A DNA stretch of 64,000 bases from Symsagittifera roscoffensis. Its lineage: Eukaryota > Xenacoelomorpha > Acoela > Convolutidae. Position numbers and translations under genes: made by a program. The notes under the pieces were generated by a model. It did not search any database, was not told the origin of the DNA, and saw only the letters and a program-made list of their open reading frames with translations. The stretch is taken from positions 33,020,401-33,084,400 of the forward strand of contig NC_087067.1 in the NCBI RefSeq assembly GCF_963678635.1. The letters run 5' to 3'. The first letter of the stretch is position 1. Every line of letters begins with the position of its first letter. Below, piece after piece: positions 30,332 to 42,945 of the stretch.

Positions 30332-31585
30332 TGAAAGTTCTGAAGCTGCAAATTACCTTAATAGAGTGAAGATGTCAGTATGAAGAGTCTAATTGAGCCT
30401 GGTGAATTGCGCGAACGGCCATAACTTGCCCAAAAAACTTAAGACTTCCAAATTTTTCTATTTCTATCGTAAGACCATCGTCAAATCTTGGGGGACACTG
30501 AGAAAATGAACCAATTTCGCCGAACCAGTTCAAAGTTATGAGTTCTTGAAAGCTCGGTGATGCCAAAAAGTTAAGCCTAATCGAGCGTGGTGCAAAAAAC
30601 GAAAATTTCAAAATTGTTGTTCTTTTCTGTCTAAATTTTATTTTTTCAATATCGTATCACAATTTTGGACTCAGAACAATTCCAACGAGCCCAAAACGAC
30701 TTCTTTAGCTTCAGTGTTCGTGGAGTAATCATCAGTTGAAATTTTGGGGGGAGCTGAAATTCGGCAATTTTGGAAGAAAATCGACCTAAAAGCTAACTTT
30801 TAAGTTGGTGCAATTTTTTACTTGCATTTTTCATAAAATGGGGTGCTCTCTGCTGCGCAGAGTGCATTCAAAGAAACTTATCAAATAGATTTGAAAACTA
30901 ACCTTTTTAATAAGTTTATCACAACAATTAGGCTAAAAGCATCTATCAGTATCCTGGCTGGTATTCGACCATATGCCACTAACGTTGAGTGAGCGGCTAT
31001 CATGCCATAGATAGTCATCTAAGACACCCTGTACACGCTCCGTAGGTTTTGACCAGCCGATTTGGCCATAAAACTCATTGGGCAAAAAAAATTCTGAAAA
31101 TTGTCAATTTTTCAAATTTTGTTTGAATTGCATAAATTATACCGTGAGCGTGCAAAATTTTACATGGTATAAGAGCATATTTCTACTCTCGCGCGAGGGC
31201 GAGTGTTTTAAAAGTAATGTACATAGTTATATGCTAGTCAGGATATAAATGGAAGCGGAATTACTCAAATGACTAAGGCAGAACCGCAGATTCTGTCTTT
31301 GTCCACATCGTTAAGCCCATGTCGTATGTAACGGCACAAACGCAGATGGTTATAACGTAGTCTACTGTACTCTTACGATAGATTTACTAGCCAGCAGGGG
31401 AGTTTTGTTAGGGCGAAGTGTCATTATGGCTACCTCTTTTCAACTTTCCCCCTTGACCTTTCATAAGTTGGTCCGGGAGCGACCCAGCTCTCAACCCAGT
31501 CGGATAAATATAAATTTTTATGATGCGAGCTGTTTTTTCATTGTTGTGTTCAAGGCATGTACCAAAATTAGGAAAAGGTTTAGCT

Positions 31586-31772
31586 ATCGCTTCTCGGCCT
31601 TTTGGCTAAGATCATGTGTAGTATCTGTTCTTGTCAGCTTAATATCTGGCATGCTGGGCGTAGCCTGGCACCAATATTAAACTGATTTTTACTTCCCGAG
31701 TTAACACCGAAGCTTGCTTCAGTTGACTCACGGATTGTCCCGGTCTTACACTACCATCGGGAGCAGTCCACC
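31586..31772 (+). ncRNA. U2: U2 snRNA, copy 16
   Basis: 187 nt. One change, gggcgtagcc, in the stem IIb loop. Otherwise consensus. Confidence 0.92.
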
Positions 31773-33023
31773 TGAAAATTCTGAACCTGCAAATTACCTT
31801 AATAGAGGGAAGATGTCAGTAAGAAGAGTCTAATTGAGCCTGGTGAATTGCGCGAACGGCCATAATTTGCCCAAAAAACGTAAGACTTCCAAATTTTTCT
31901 ATTTCTATCGTAAGCCCATCGTCAAATCTTGGGGGACTGAGAAAATGAACCAATTTCGTCGAACCAGTTCAAAGTTATGAGTTCTTGAAAGCTCGGTGAT
32001 GCCAAAAAGTTAAGCCTAATCGAGCGTGGTGCAAAAAACGAAAATTTCAATATTTTTGTTCTTTTCTGTCTAAATTTTATTTTTTCAATATCGTATCACA
32101 ATTTTGGACTCAGAAAAATTCCAACGAGCCCAAAACGACTTCTTTAGCTTCAGTGTTCGTGGAGTAATCATCAGTTGAAATTTTGGGGGGAGCTGAAATT
32201 CGGCCATTTTGGAAGAAAATCGACCTAAAAGCTAACTTTTAATTTAGTGCAATTTTTTTCTTGCATTTTTCATAAAATGAGGTGCTCTCTGCTGTCGCAG
32301 AGTGCATTCAAAGAAACTTATCAAATAGATTTGAAACTTACCTATTTAATAAGTTTATCACAACAATTAGGCTAAAAGCATCTATCAGTATCCTGGCTGG
32401 TATTCGACCATATGCCACTAACGTTGAGTGAGCGGCTATCATGCCATAGATGGTCATCTAAGACACCCTGTACACGCTCCGTAGGTTTTGACCAGCCGAT
32501 TTGGCCATAAAACTCATTGGGCCAAAAAAATTCTGAAAATTGTCAATTTTTCAAATTTTGTTTGAATTGCATAAATTATAACGTGAACGTGCAAAATTTT
32601 ACATGATATAAGAGCATCTTTCTACTCTCGCGCGAGGGCGAGTGTTTTAAAAGTAATGTACATAGTTATATGCTAGTCAGGATATAAATGGAAGCGGAAT
32701 TACTCAAATGCCTAAGGCAGAACCGCAGATTCTGTCTTTGTCCACATCGTTAAGCCCATGTCGTATGTAACGGCACAAACGCAGATGGTTATAACGTAGT
32801 CTACTGTACTCTTACGATAGATTTACTAGCCAGCAGGGGAGTTTTGTTAGAGCGAAGTGTCATTATGGCTACCTCTTTTCAATTTTCCCCCTTGACCTTT
32901 CATAAGTTGGTCCGGGAGCAACCCAGCTCTCAACCCAGTCGGATAAATATAAATTTTTATGATGCGAGCTGTTTTTTCATTGTTGTGTTCAAGGCATATA
33001 CCAAAAATGGGAAAGGTTTAGTT

Positions 33024-33210
33024 ATCGCTTCTCGGCCTTTTGGCTAAGATCATGTGTAGTATCTGTTCTTGTCAGCTTAAAATCTGGCATGCTGGGCATA
33101 GCCTGGCACCAATATTAAACTGATGTTTACTTCCCGAGTTAACACCGAAGCTTGCTTCAGTTGACTCACGGATTGTCCCGGTGTTACACTACCATCGGGA
33201 TCAGTCCACC
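33024..33210 (+). ncRNA. U2: U2 snRNA, copy 17 (Sm site altered)
   Basis: 187 nt. The Sm site reads atgttta instead of attttta, which should impair Sm-ring assembly. Further changes are cttaaaatct in the IIa loop, ggtgtta and gggatcag in stem IV. Probably poorly functional. First copy with the second promoter type (catatacc, tagtt). Confidence 0.78.
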
Positions 33211-34463
33211 TGAAAATTCTGAACCTGCAAATTACCTTAATAGAGTGAAGATGTCAGTATGAAGAGTCTAATTGAGCCTGGTGAATTGCGCGAACGGCCA
33301 TAACTTGCCCAAAAAACTTAAGACTTCCAAATTTTTCTATTTCTATCGTAAGACCATCGTCAAATCTTGGGGGACTGAGAAAATGAACCAATTTTGTCGA
33401 ACCAGTTCAAAGTTATGAGTTCTTGAAAGCTCGGTGATGCCAAAAAGTTAAGCCTAATCGAGCGTGGTGCAAAAAAATAAAATTTCAAAATTTTTGTTCT
33501 TTTCTGTCTAAATTTTATTTTTTCAATATCGTATCACAATTTTGGACTCAGAACAATTCCAACGAGCCCAAAACGACTTCTTTAGCTTCAGTGTTCGTGG
33601 AGTAATCATCAGTTGAAATTTTGGGGGGAGCTGAAATTCGGCCATTTTGGAAGAAAATCGACCTAAAAGCTAACTTTTTAGTTAGTGCAATTTTTTTCTT
33701 GCATTTTTCATAAAATGGGGTGCTCTCTGCTGTCGCAGAGTGCATTCAAAGAAACTTATCAAATAGACTTGAAAACTTACCTATTTAATAAGTTTATCAC
33801 AACAATTAGGCTAAATGCATCTATCAGTATCCTGGCTGGTATTCGACCATATGCCACTAACGTTGAGTGAGCGGCTATCATGCCATAGATGGTCATCTAA
33901 GTTACCTTGTACACGCTCCGTAGGTTTTGACCAGTCGATTTGGCCATAAAACTCATTGGGCCAAAAAAAATCTGAAAATTGTCAATTTTTCAAATTTTGT
34001 TTGAATTGCATAAATTATAACGTGAGCGTGCAAAATTTTACATGGTATAAGAGCATATTTCTACTCTCGCGCGAGGGCGAGTGTTTTAAAAGTAATGTAC
34101 ATAGTTATATGCTAGTCAGGATATAAATGGAAGCGGAATTACTCAAATGCCTAAGGCAGAACCGCAGATTCTGTCTTTGTCCACATCGTTAATCCCATGT
34201 CGTATGTAACGGCACAAACGCAGATGGTTATAACGTAGTCTACTGTACTCTTACGATAGATTTACTAGCCAGCAGGGGAGTTTTGTTAGGGCGAAGTGTC
34301 ATTATGGCTACCTCTTTTCAACTTTCCCCCTTGACCTTTCATAAGTTGGTCCGGGAGCGACCCAGCTCTCAACCCAGTCGGATAAAAATAAATTTTTATG
34401 ATGCGAGCTGTTTTTTCATTGTTGTGTTCAAGTCATGTACCAAAATTAGGAAAAGGTTTAGCT

Positions 34464-34650
34464 ATCGCTTCTCGGCCTTTTGGCTAAGATCATGTGTAGT
34501 ATCTGTTCTTGTCAGCTTAATATCTGGCATGCTGGGCATAGCCTGGCACCAATATTAAACTGATTTTTACTTCCCGAGTTAACACCGAAGCTTGCTTCAG
34601 TTGACTCACGGATTGTCCCGGTCTTACACTACCATCGGGAGCAGTCCACC
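34464..34650 (+). ncRNA. U2: U2 snRNA, copy 18
   Basis: Consensus 187-nt copy with the first promoter type (attagg, tagct). Confidence 0.94.
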
Positions 34651-35902
34651 TGAAAATTCTGAACCTGCAAATTACCTTAATAGAGTGAAGATGTCAGTAT
34701 GAAGAGTCTAATTGAGCCTGGTGAATTGCGCGAACGGCCATAACTTGCCCAAAAAACTTAAGACTTCCAAATTTTTCTATTTCTATCGTAAGACCATCGT
34801 CAAATCTTGGGGGACTGAGAAAATGAACCAATTTCGTCGAACAAGTTCAAAGTTATGAGTTCTTGAAAGCTCGGTGATGCCAAAAAGTTAAGCCTTATCG
34901 AGCGTGGTGCAAAAAACGAAAATTTCAAAATTTTTGTTCTTTTCTGTCTAAATTTTATTTTTTCAATATCGTATCACAATTTTGGACTCAGAACAATTCC
35001 AACGAGCCCAAAACGACTTCTTTAGCTTCAGTGTTCGTGGAGTAATCATCAGTTGAAATTTTGGGGGGAGCTGAAATTCGGCCATTTTGGAAGAAAATCG
35101 AACTAAAAGCTAACTTTTAACTTAGTGCAATTTTTTTCTTGCATTTTTCATTAAATGGGATGCTCTCTGCTGTCGCAGAGTGCATTCAAAGAAACTTATC
35201 AAATAGATTTGAAAACTTAACTATTTAATAAGTTTATCACAACAATTAGGCTAAAAGCATCTATCAGTATCCTGGCTGGTATTCGACCATATGCCACTAA
35301 CGTTGAGTGAGCGGCTATCATGCCATAGATGGTCATCTAAGACACCCTGTACACGCTCCGTAGGTTTTGACCAGCCGATTTGGCCATAAAACTCATTGGG
35401 CCAAAAAAATTCTGAAAATTGTCAATTTTTCAAATTTTGTTTGAATTGCATAAATTATAACGTGAGCGTGCAAAATTTTACATGGTATAAGAGCATATTT
35501 CTACTCTCGCGCGAGGGCGAGTGTTTTAAAAGTAATGTACATAGTTATATGCTAGTCAGGATATAAATGGAAGCGGAATTACTCAAATCCCTAAGGCAGA
35601 ACCGCAGATTCTGTCTTTGTCCACATCGTTAAGCCCATGTCGTATGTAACGGCATAAACGCAGATGGTTATAACGTAGTCTACTGTACTCTTACGATAGA
35701 TTTACTAGCCAGCAGGGGAGTTTTGTTAGGGCGAAGTGTCATTATGGCTACCTCTTTTCAATTTTCCCCCTTGACCTTTCATAAGTTGGTCCGGGAGCAA
35801 CCCAGCTCTCAACCCAGTCGGATAAATATAAATTTTTATGATGCGAGCTGTTTTTTCATTGTTGTGTTCAAGGCATATACCAAAAATGGGAAAGGCTTAG
35901 TT

Positions 35903-36088
35903 ATCGCTTCTCGGCCTTTTGGCTAAGATCATGTGTAGTATCTGTTCTTGTCAGCTTAATATCTGGCATGCTGGGCATAGCCTGGCACCAATATTAAACT
36001 GATTTTTTCTTCCCGAGTTAACACCGAGCTTGCTTCAGTTGACTCACGGATTGTCCTGGTCTTACACTACCATCGGGAGCAGTCCACC
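35903..36088 (+). ncRNA. U2: U2 snRNA, copy 19
   Basis: 186 nt. One base is missing in the stem III tip (accgagcttg), the base after the Sm U-run is T rather than A (atttttt), and there is gtcctgg before stem IV. Second promoter type. Function uncertain. Confidence 0.82.
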
Positions 36089-36678
36089 TGAAAATTCTGA
36101 ACCTGCAAATTACCTTAATAGAGTGAAGATGTCAGTATGAAGAGTCTAATTGAGCCTGGTGAATTGCGCGAACGGCCATAACTTGCCCAAAAAACTTAAG
36201 ACTTCCAAATTTTTCTATTTCTATTGTAAGACCATCGTCAAATCTTGGGGGACTGAGAAAATGAACCAATTTCGCCGAACCAGTTCAAAGTTATGAGTTC
36301 TTGAAAGCTCGGTGATGCCAAAAAGTTAAGCCTAATCGAGCGTGGTGCAAAAAACGAAAATTTCAAAATTTTTGTTCTTTTTTCTGTCTAAATTTTATTT
36401 TTTCAATATCGTATCACAATTTTGGACTCAGAAAAATTCCAACGAGCCCAAAACGGATTCTTTAGCTTCAGTGTTCGTGGAGTAATCATCAGTTGAAATT
36501 TTGGGGGGAGCTGAAATTCGGCCATTTTGGAAGAAAATTGACCTAAAAGCTAACTTTTAAGTTAGTGCAATTTTTTTTCTTGCATTTTTCATAAAATGAG
36601 ATGCTCTCTGCTATCGCAGAGTGCATTCAAACAAAACTTATCAAATAGATTTGAAAACTAACCTATTTAATAAGTTTA

Positions 36679-36694
36679 TCACAACAATTAGGCT
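36679..36694 (+). repeat. Target-site duplication of element B, left
   Basis: tcacaacaattaggct, identical to 40670-40685. It is the same spacer position used by element A. Confidence 0.85.
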
Positions 36695-36828
36695 TTCAAA
36701 TAATTTATTAACGATTGTAATTACAAATTACAAAAAAGGAAAGCAATTAGTTACACATATTTAGTTAGAGTTAGCAGAAAAGAAATACGACATCAAATGT
36801 AATATAATACACCATGAAGATAATCATT

Positions 36829-37716
36829 TTATGGAATGGAACCAAGTTTTTTGAGATATTCAGATGTATCTTGACACCATGATGATATCAGCTTAGCTAC
36901 AATGTATTTCATGCCTATTACATTTTCTTCAACAAGCAGATCTTTTATTGAATTGAAATTAAGTTTTTCTTTAAAAGTAGAGCAGTTTTCACAAGCGAAA
37001 AACAAATGTTGCATGGTTTCGAACTCTCTTTCACAAGAGTAACAAAGGGGGTGGTCCACCAAATTTTTAATCCATTTCCTGGGCTTATCCAGATAACTGT
37101 TTAAGAAAAATAAGTAGAGAATGTTTTTATCTAGAGGGGTGAACTTTTTATGTTTCCATATTTTGGTTAGGAATTGAAAAATCAAAGATTTGTCTGATAG
37201 ATTAAGATCCGGGTAGAAATTCGCAATTTTTCTAGCTATAACCTTCGTTTTATAATTTGGAAGCATCAACTCTGCATAAAGACTAGGCATGTTCATCTTC
37301 ATAGGATTAATTACTTTTCCATTTTGAACTAGCTGAAAACTATCTCGAGCAAACTCGAGAATGAAAATGTTTTTTTTAATTAAGAATTTTTTGAAGGATC
37401 TGAAAATCTTAGATTTTTTGAAGTAGATCACTTCTTTGTTGCTACCCAAGGTATTAAGTAGGGATACCGTGTCGAAAATTTTTGCAGCCGCAATATAAAA
37501 ATTTAAATTTTTGAAGCTTGTGCCTCCATTATTGAATGGAAGGTATAAGATCTGCTTGTTGATTGAATGTTTTCCTCCAAGCCATACACTGTTAATTAAT
37601 TTCATTTCTAACCTATCAATGAAAGTTTTTGTCAACTCCAAGTGCCTCATCACATATACGAGTCTTGAGGTCACAAAAGTCTCAATATTCAGGCTTCGCG
37701 CCCGAGAGTCATACAT
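36829..37716 (-). pseudogene. Element B: RT thumb and C-terminal CCHC region
   Basis: Open frame of 295 codons corresponding to the C-terminal 40% of the copy A protein, including CYSCEREFETMQHLFFAC. It is separated from the RT core by a 1-bp loss (gcccgagagtc against gcccggagagtc in A). Confidence 0.8.
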
Positions 37717-38279
37717 TTTAAGCTGAATTTAGCTGAATTATTAATCGTATCTTCCAATATCTTGGTTTTAATTTTCAATGAATCATTCAAGCTTAAGCGT
37801 ATGCCTAATAATTTAAGGGATGATACTTTCTTCAACTGTTTAGGCACGAAACCTAAACTCAGAACTTTGGTTTTATCTACGTTTATAGCAAGTTTTGATA
37901 CCAAATTGAACTTATTGATTTCATCAAGTAAATTTCCGATACAAGCGCGTTTAATGAAAACACTAATATCATCGGCGTAGGCCACAATTTTAAGTGCTTG
38001 GTTGGATTTGATAGAATTATTATAGCGTATGGCTTGGAGTAAAGGTTCCATTCCTAAAATGAACAAAAGCGCCGAAAGAGGGCATCCTTGTTTAATCCCA
38101 TTGTCGACTCTAATTGATCGTGATAGGTAGCCACCTATTTCTATCATCGCTTTGGTATCAGTGTATATGATGGATATCAAAGAAGTTATGATTTCTGGAC
38201 AGCCTATGGCTGTTAAAACGTTCAAAATGTAATCACGGTCCATACGGTCAAAAGCCTTACTGAAATCGATGGCTACCAC
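37689..38279 (-). pseudogene. Element B: RT catalytic core
   Basis: 196 codons with DFSKAFDRMD, GIKQGCPLSALLF and YADD (codons at 37967-37978). It has the regular QGCP motif where copy A has QGCA. It is bounded upstream by the 31-bp deletion and downstream by the 1-bp deletion. Confidence 0.8.
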
Positions 38280-38323
38280 ACAATTAGATTTTCCGAGTTT
38301 TTCTTGAGCTAATCTAGCCCTAA

Positions 38324-39622
38324 TTATGCAAGTTGATGTTTGCGTATTAGATTATTTAGAGGGTCTCTTAAACGAGATGCCAGAACATGGGAAAGAATTT
38401 TGAGATCAGTGTTAAGGAGGCCTATTGGTCGGAATTCGTCCACATTTAAACTGTTTTCAATTTTTGGGATGAGTTTTATTATTGAAATGAGAAACGACCT
38501 AGGTGCCGCTTTATTGTAGCACATCGAGTTAAATAATTCAGCCAATAACTGAGCGAAAAAATTTGAGTGGCTTTTATACAAGTCTGAAGTAAGACCATCA
38601 GATCCAGGTGCGCTATTTTTATTTAATTTATTTATCGCTTGCTTCACATCCTCTTCACCTATTGGCGAATTATTAAACATTTTGGTAATTTTCTTTATTC
38701 GTTTTGAATTCCGCAGCTTAAAAACCTTCAAAAGCTCCTCCCTAGGTGCGTAGTTGGCGTCAGCAACCGTTTTTTTATAGTAAATATTGGAGTAAAAGCT
38801 CGAGAATTCGTTCAAAATTTCATCAATGTCATTGGAAATTTCACCACTTTTCAGCTTTATTTGCTTAATACTTTTATTAACTTTGAAGTAACTTAGCAGT
38901 GATTTAAGCGCACCCGAATCACCATGGTTGAGATCTAAATAAAATCCACGAATGGACTTAAATTTGGTCCTCAAGTCCATCTCATCTCGGAGAGAAGAGT
39001 AAGGACAGTTGGCCTGTCTAGAGGCCAACTGGGGCTGTCTGGTTGTCTCTGAATTGATGGAATGTATATCTGCAGGCTTACTACTTTGTATGTAGGGGGC
39101 GATATTTTTATTCAATTGTCTATGGCCATTAATGCATAAAAAACGCAACCAGTCACGAAGTCTGGCTTTAAATTTGTCGTATGTCCCTGATAATGGCAGT
39201 TTCAGAGACTCATCAGACAGCCCCTGGAGTGTTTCTACCAGTTCTGAAGGCTTATTGTGCTCTCTAACTACGTTATAATTCAATTTCCAGTAACTTTGGC
39301 CATTTACATGCATAAAATCTTGAAAATTTGAAAAACATGCATGTAATGCATTATGGTCGCTATAATTTGTGTATAATGTAGTCAAGGTCGTTATTTCGTC
39401 AATTTTATTGCTAAAAATGTAGTCTAGACGCGATTCGGATTTTGATTTTTGGTCAAAATGGGTGGGATACACTTTGTTCCAGACCTTGAAAAGGTCAAAG
39501 CATCCAATTGATTCGAAAATGTTGCAAATTATGTGATATCTTTGGACCCGCCGGTCACTACGATGTAATGCAAGATTGCATAATTCAGAACTTGATCGGC
39601 AGTTAAAGTCACCCCCAACCAA
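38324..39622 (-). pseudogene. Element B: endonuclease C-terminal half and RT N-terminus
   Basis: 432 codons, in frame with the upstream piece once the TAG at 39626-39628 is ignored. It begins VGGDFNCRSS (catalytic D and N), then SRLDYIFSNKID and YSDHNALHACF (the remaining endonuclease motifs), a linker, and RT motifs APGSDGLTSDLY and FRPIGLLNTDLKILSHVLA. It ends at the 31-bp deletion after RKHQLA. Confidence 0.8.
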
Positions 39623-39625
39623 AAT

Positions 39626-40078
39626 CTATGTATCTCTGCGTAGCTCGGCTAATTTGTTAGCTAGGCCAGTAAGGACTGAATAGTCCTTGCTGAGGGGATT
39701 GATATATATAGAGCAGTAAATGCTGCCAGATTCTGACTCTTTCAGAGCCAAAGCCATGTGGCTTTGGTTAAAACTCTGAATTTTCCATTTATTGGGAAAT
39801 AATAAAAGTAAACCTCCTGAGTTATTATGGCTGCATGGCTGGATTAGATAATTCAATTTATAGCTGGTCAAAATGGCCTTATGCTTTGAGCTTAATACAT
39901 ACAATTTTGTTTCTTGTAACGCTATAACGTAGTCATGATGTAATTTCCCCCCATGTTTTGGCTTATTCAGGTCAACCAGGATGCCTAGAAGTTTGAGGTG
40001 ATTACCTAGACCTCTACAGTTTAATGTATAAAAGCACGTCATGACTAGATTAAAAGTCTGTTGGAAAAAATTTTGCAT
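39626..40078 (-). pseudogene. Element B: endonuclease N-terminal half ending in a nonsense codon
   Basis: 150 codons: CFYTLNCRGLGNHLKLLG, VIALQETKLY, NSGGLLLLFPNKW, SGSIYCSIYINP, then AELRRDT and TAG. Copy A has TTG at the stop position, so this is a single-base nonsense change. With the next piece it gives a complete set of apurinic-type endonuclease motifs. Confidence 0.8.
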
Positions 40079-40109
40079 GCGAATTTGAATAGTTAAAGAT
40101 AGCCGGTTT

Positions 40110-40669
40110 CATAATGTTATTCGGGGTTCTATGAGTAAAGACCTGATGGGGTTTTACTATCACCACCACCAAAATCAACGTATCTCCCCGTTGCCTATCA
40201 TGCTTTCTAGCTAGGGCAGTAAGGACTGAAAAGTCCTTACTGTGGGGATTGATGCAAATAGAGCAGTATATACTGCCAGATTCTGACTTTGTCAAAGCCG
40301 AAATTTTTCGGATTTGGTAAAATCTCTGAAAATTCGAGTTTTCGGTTGAGAAATAGTTCAAAACTTCTAACTTACACTGTTTGCGTGTTTGGAATGAATT
40401 ATACAGTTTAAAATTGATCAAGATGGCGTTTTCTTTTAAGCTTAATACATACAGTTTTGATTCTGGAAATGCTATAACGTAGTCATGTCGTACTTTTCTT
40501 TCAAAATTTGGCTTGCTGAGGTCAATATAGATGCAATTCATACTGATGTGGTCCTTATAACCTCTAGGACGTTCTGAAAACAGGCACGTCTTGACTAAGT
40601 TATAAGTTTTTCCTAAGCAAATCGCATGCAAAGTTACTAATTTCGTCTTGGCCGTTATTATGATGTAAG
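40110..40669 (-). pseudogene. Element B: degenerate 5' duplicate of the endonuclease region
   Basis: Same degenerate tandem copy as in A (SERPRGYKD, FPESK, ILVVVIVKP). Its presence in both copies shows the duplication is part of the family's structure. The frame stays open into the flanking spacer, which is presumably fortuitous. Confidence 0.7.
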
Positions 40670-40685
40670 TCACAACAATTAGGCT
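40670..40685 (+). repeat. Target-site duplication of element B, right
   Basis: tcacaacaattaggct, after which the U2 spacer resumes. Confidence 0.85.
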
Positions 40686-41319
40686 AAAAGCATCTATCAG
40701 TATCCTGGCTGTTATTCGACCATATGCCACTAACGTTGAGTGAGCGGCTATCATGCCATAGATAGTCATCTAAGACACCCTGTACACGCTCCGTAGGTTT
40801 TGACCAGCCGATTTGGCCATAAACCTCATTGGGCCAAAAAAATTCTGAAAATTGTCAATTTTTCAAATTTTGTTTGAATTGCATAAATTATAACGTGAGC
40901 GTGCAAAATTTTACATGGTATAAGAGCATATTTCTACTCTCGCGCGAGGGCGAGTGTTTTAAAAGTAATGTACATAGTTATATGCTAGTCAGGATATAAA
41001 TGGAAGCGGAATTACTCAAATGCCTATGGCAGAACCGCAGATTCTGTCTTTGTCCACATCGTTAAGCCCATGTCGTATGTAACGGCACAAACGCAGATGG
41101 TTATAACGTAGTCTACTGTACTCTTACGATAGATTTACTAGCCAGCAGGGGAGTTTTGTTATGGCTACCTCTTTTCAATTTTCCCCCTTGACCTTTCATA
41201 AGTTGGTCCGGGAGCAACCCAGCTCTCAACCCAGTCGGATAAATATAAATTTTTATGATGCGAGCTGTTTTTTCATTGTTGTGTTCAAGGCATATACCAA
41301 AAATGGGAAAGGTTTAGTT

Positions 41320-41506
41320 ATCGCTTCTCGGCCTTTTGGCTAAAATCATGTGTAGTATCTGTTCTTGTCAGCTTAATATCTGGCATGCTGGGCATAGCCT
41401 GGCACCAATATTAAACTGATTTTTACTTCCCGAGTTAACACCGAAGCTTGCTTCAGTTGACTCACGGATTGTCCCGGTCTTACACTACCATCGGGAGCAG
41501 TCCACC
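41320..41506 (+). ncRNA. U2: U2 snRNA, copy 20
   Basis: 187 nt. One change, ggctaaaatc for ggctaagatc. The upstream region lost 18 bp (ttagggcgaagtgtcat type) near 41160. Second promoter type. Confidence 0.9.
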
Positions 41507-42758
41507 TGAAAATTCTGAACCTGCAAATTACCTTAATAGAGTGAAGATGTCAGTATGAAGAGTCTAATTGAGCCTGGTGAATTGCGCGAACGGCCATAAC
41601 TTGCCCAAAAAACTTAAGACTTCCAAATTTTTCTATTTCTATCGTAAGACCATCATCAAATCTTGGGGGACTGAGAAAATGAACCAATTTTGTCGAACCA
41701 GTTCAAAGTTATGAGTTCTTGAAAGCTCGGTGATGCCAAAAAGTTAAGCCTAATCGAGCGTGGTGCAAAAAACGAAAATTTCAAAATTTTTGTTCTTTTC
41801 TGTCTAAATTTTATTTTTTCAATATCGTATCACAATTTTGGACTCAGAAAAATTCCAACGAGCCCAAAACGACTTCTTTAGCTTCAGTGTTCGTGGAGTA
41901 ATCATCAGTTGAAATTTTGGGGGGAGCTGAAATTCGGCCATTTTGGAAGAAAATCGACCTAAAAGCTAACTTTTAAGTTAGTGCAATTTTTTTCTTGCAT
42001 TTTTCATAAAATGGGGTGCTCTCTGCTGTCGCAGAGTGCATTCAAAGAAACTTATCAAATAGATTTGAAAACTTACCTATTTAATAAGTTTATCACAACA
42101 ATTAGGCTAAAAGCATCTATCAGTATCCTGGCTGGTATTCGACCATATGCCACTAACGTTGAGTGAGCGGCTATCATGCCATAGATGGTCATCTAAGACA
42201 CCTTGTACACGCTCCGTAGGTTTTGACCAGCCGATTTGGCCATAAAACTCATTGGACCAAAAAATTCTGAAAATTGTCAATTTTTCAAATTTTGTTTGAA
42301 TTGCATAAATTATAACGTGAGCGTGCAAAATTTTACATGGTATAAGAGCATATTTCTACTCTCGCGCGAGGGCGAGTGTTTTGAAAGTAATGTACATAGT
42401 TATATGCTAGTCAGGATATAAATGGAAGCGGAATTACTCAAATGCCTAAGGCAGAACCGCAGATTCTGTCTTTGTCCACATCGTTAATCCCATGTCGTAT
42501 GTAACGGCACAAACGCAGATGGTTATAACGTAGTCTACTGTACTCTTACGATAGATTTACTAGCCAGCAGGGGAGTTTTGTTAGGGCGAAGTGTCATTAT
42601 GGCTACCTCTTTTCAACTTTCCCCCTTGACCTTTCATAAGTTGGTCCGGGAGCGACCCAGCTCTCAACCCAGTCGGATAAAAATAAATTTTTATGATGCG
42701 AGCTGTTTTTTCATTGTTGTGTTCAAGGCATGTACCAAAATTAGGAAAAGGTTTAGCT

Positions 42759-42945
42759 ATCGCTTCTCGGCCTTTTGGCTAAGATCATGTGTAGTATCTG
42801 TTCTTGTCAGCTTAATATCTGGCATGCTGGGCATAGCCTGGCACCAATATTAAACTGATTTTTACTTCCCGAGTTAACACCGAAGCTTGCTTCAGTTGAC
42901 TCACGGATTGTCCCGGTCTTACACTACCATCGGGAGCAGTCCACC
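42759..42945 (+). ncRNA. U2: U2 snRNA, copy 21
   Basis: Consensus 187-nt copy, first promoter type. Confidence 0.94.

Larger units (their letters stand above)
20505..36694 (+). repeat. U2 tandem array, segment 3 (U2 copies 7-19)
   Basis: Thirteen U2 copies. Spacings between starts are mostly about 1440 bp, but four are about 946-951 bp (copies 8-9, 10-11, 12-13, 13-14) because the same ~494-bp spacer segment is missing, joined as ctctctgctg|gttataac. From copy 17 on, two promoter types alternate. The spacers hold no recognisable genes. Element B interrupts the 3' spacer of copy 19. Confidence 0.95.
36695..40669 (-). mobile_element. L1/Tx1-like non-LTR retrotransposon, copy B, in U2 spacer
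   Basis: A 3975-bp minus-strand copy of the same family as A. It is inserted in the same orientation at the same base of the spacer (attaggct|ttcaaat at the 3' junction) and flanked by a perfect 16-bp duplication. It keeps the ~340-bp endonuclease segment that A lost, but carries its own lesions: one nonsense codon at 39626-39628, a 31-bp deletion near 38328, and a 1-bp deletion near 37707. Its 5' end is about 6 bp longer than A (gtaagt before cacaac on the plus strand). Confidence 0.9.

Noticed and set aside
42107-42328. Minus-strand spacer ORFs of 61-78 codons
   Set aside because: Open only in some units, depending on single-base indels. No motif.
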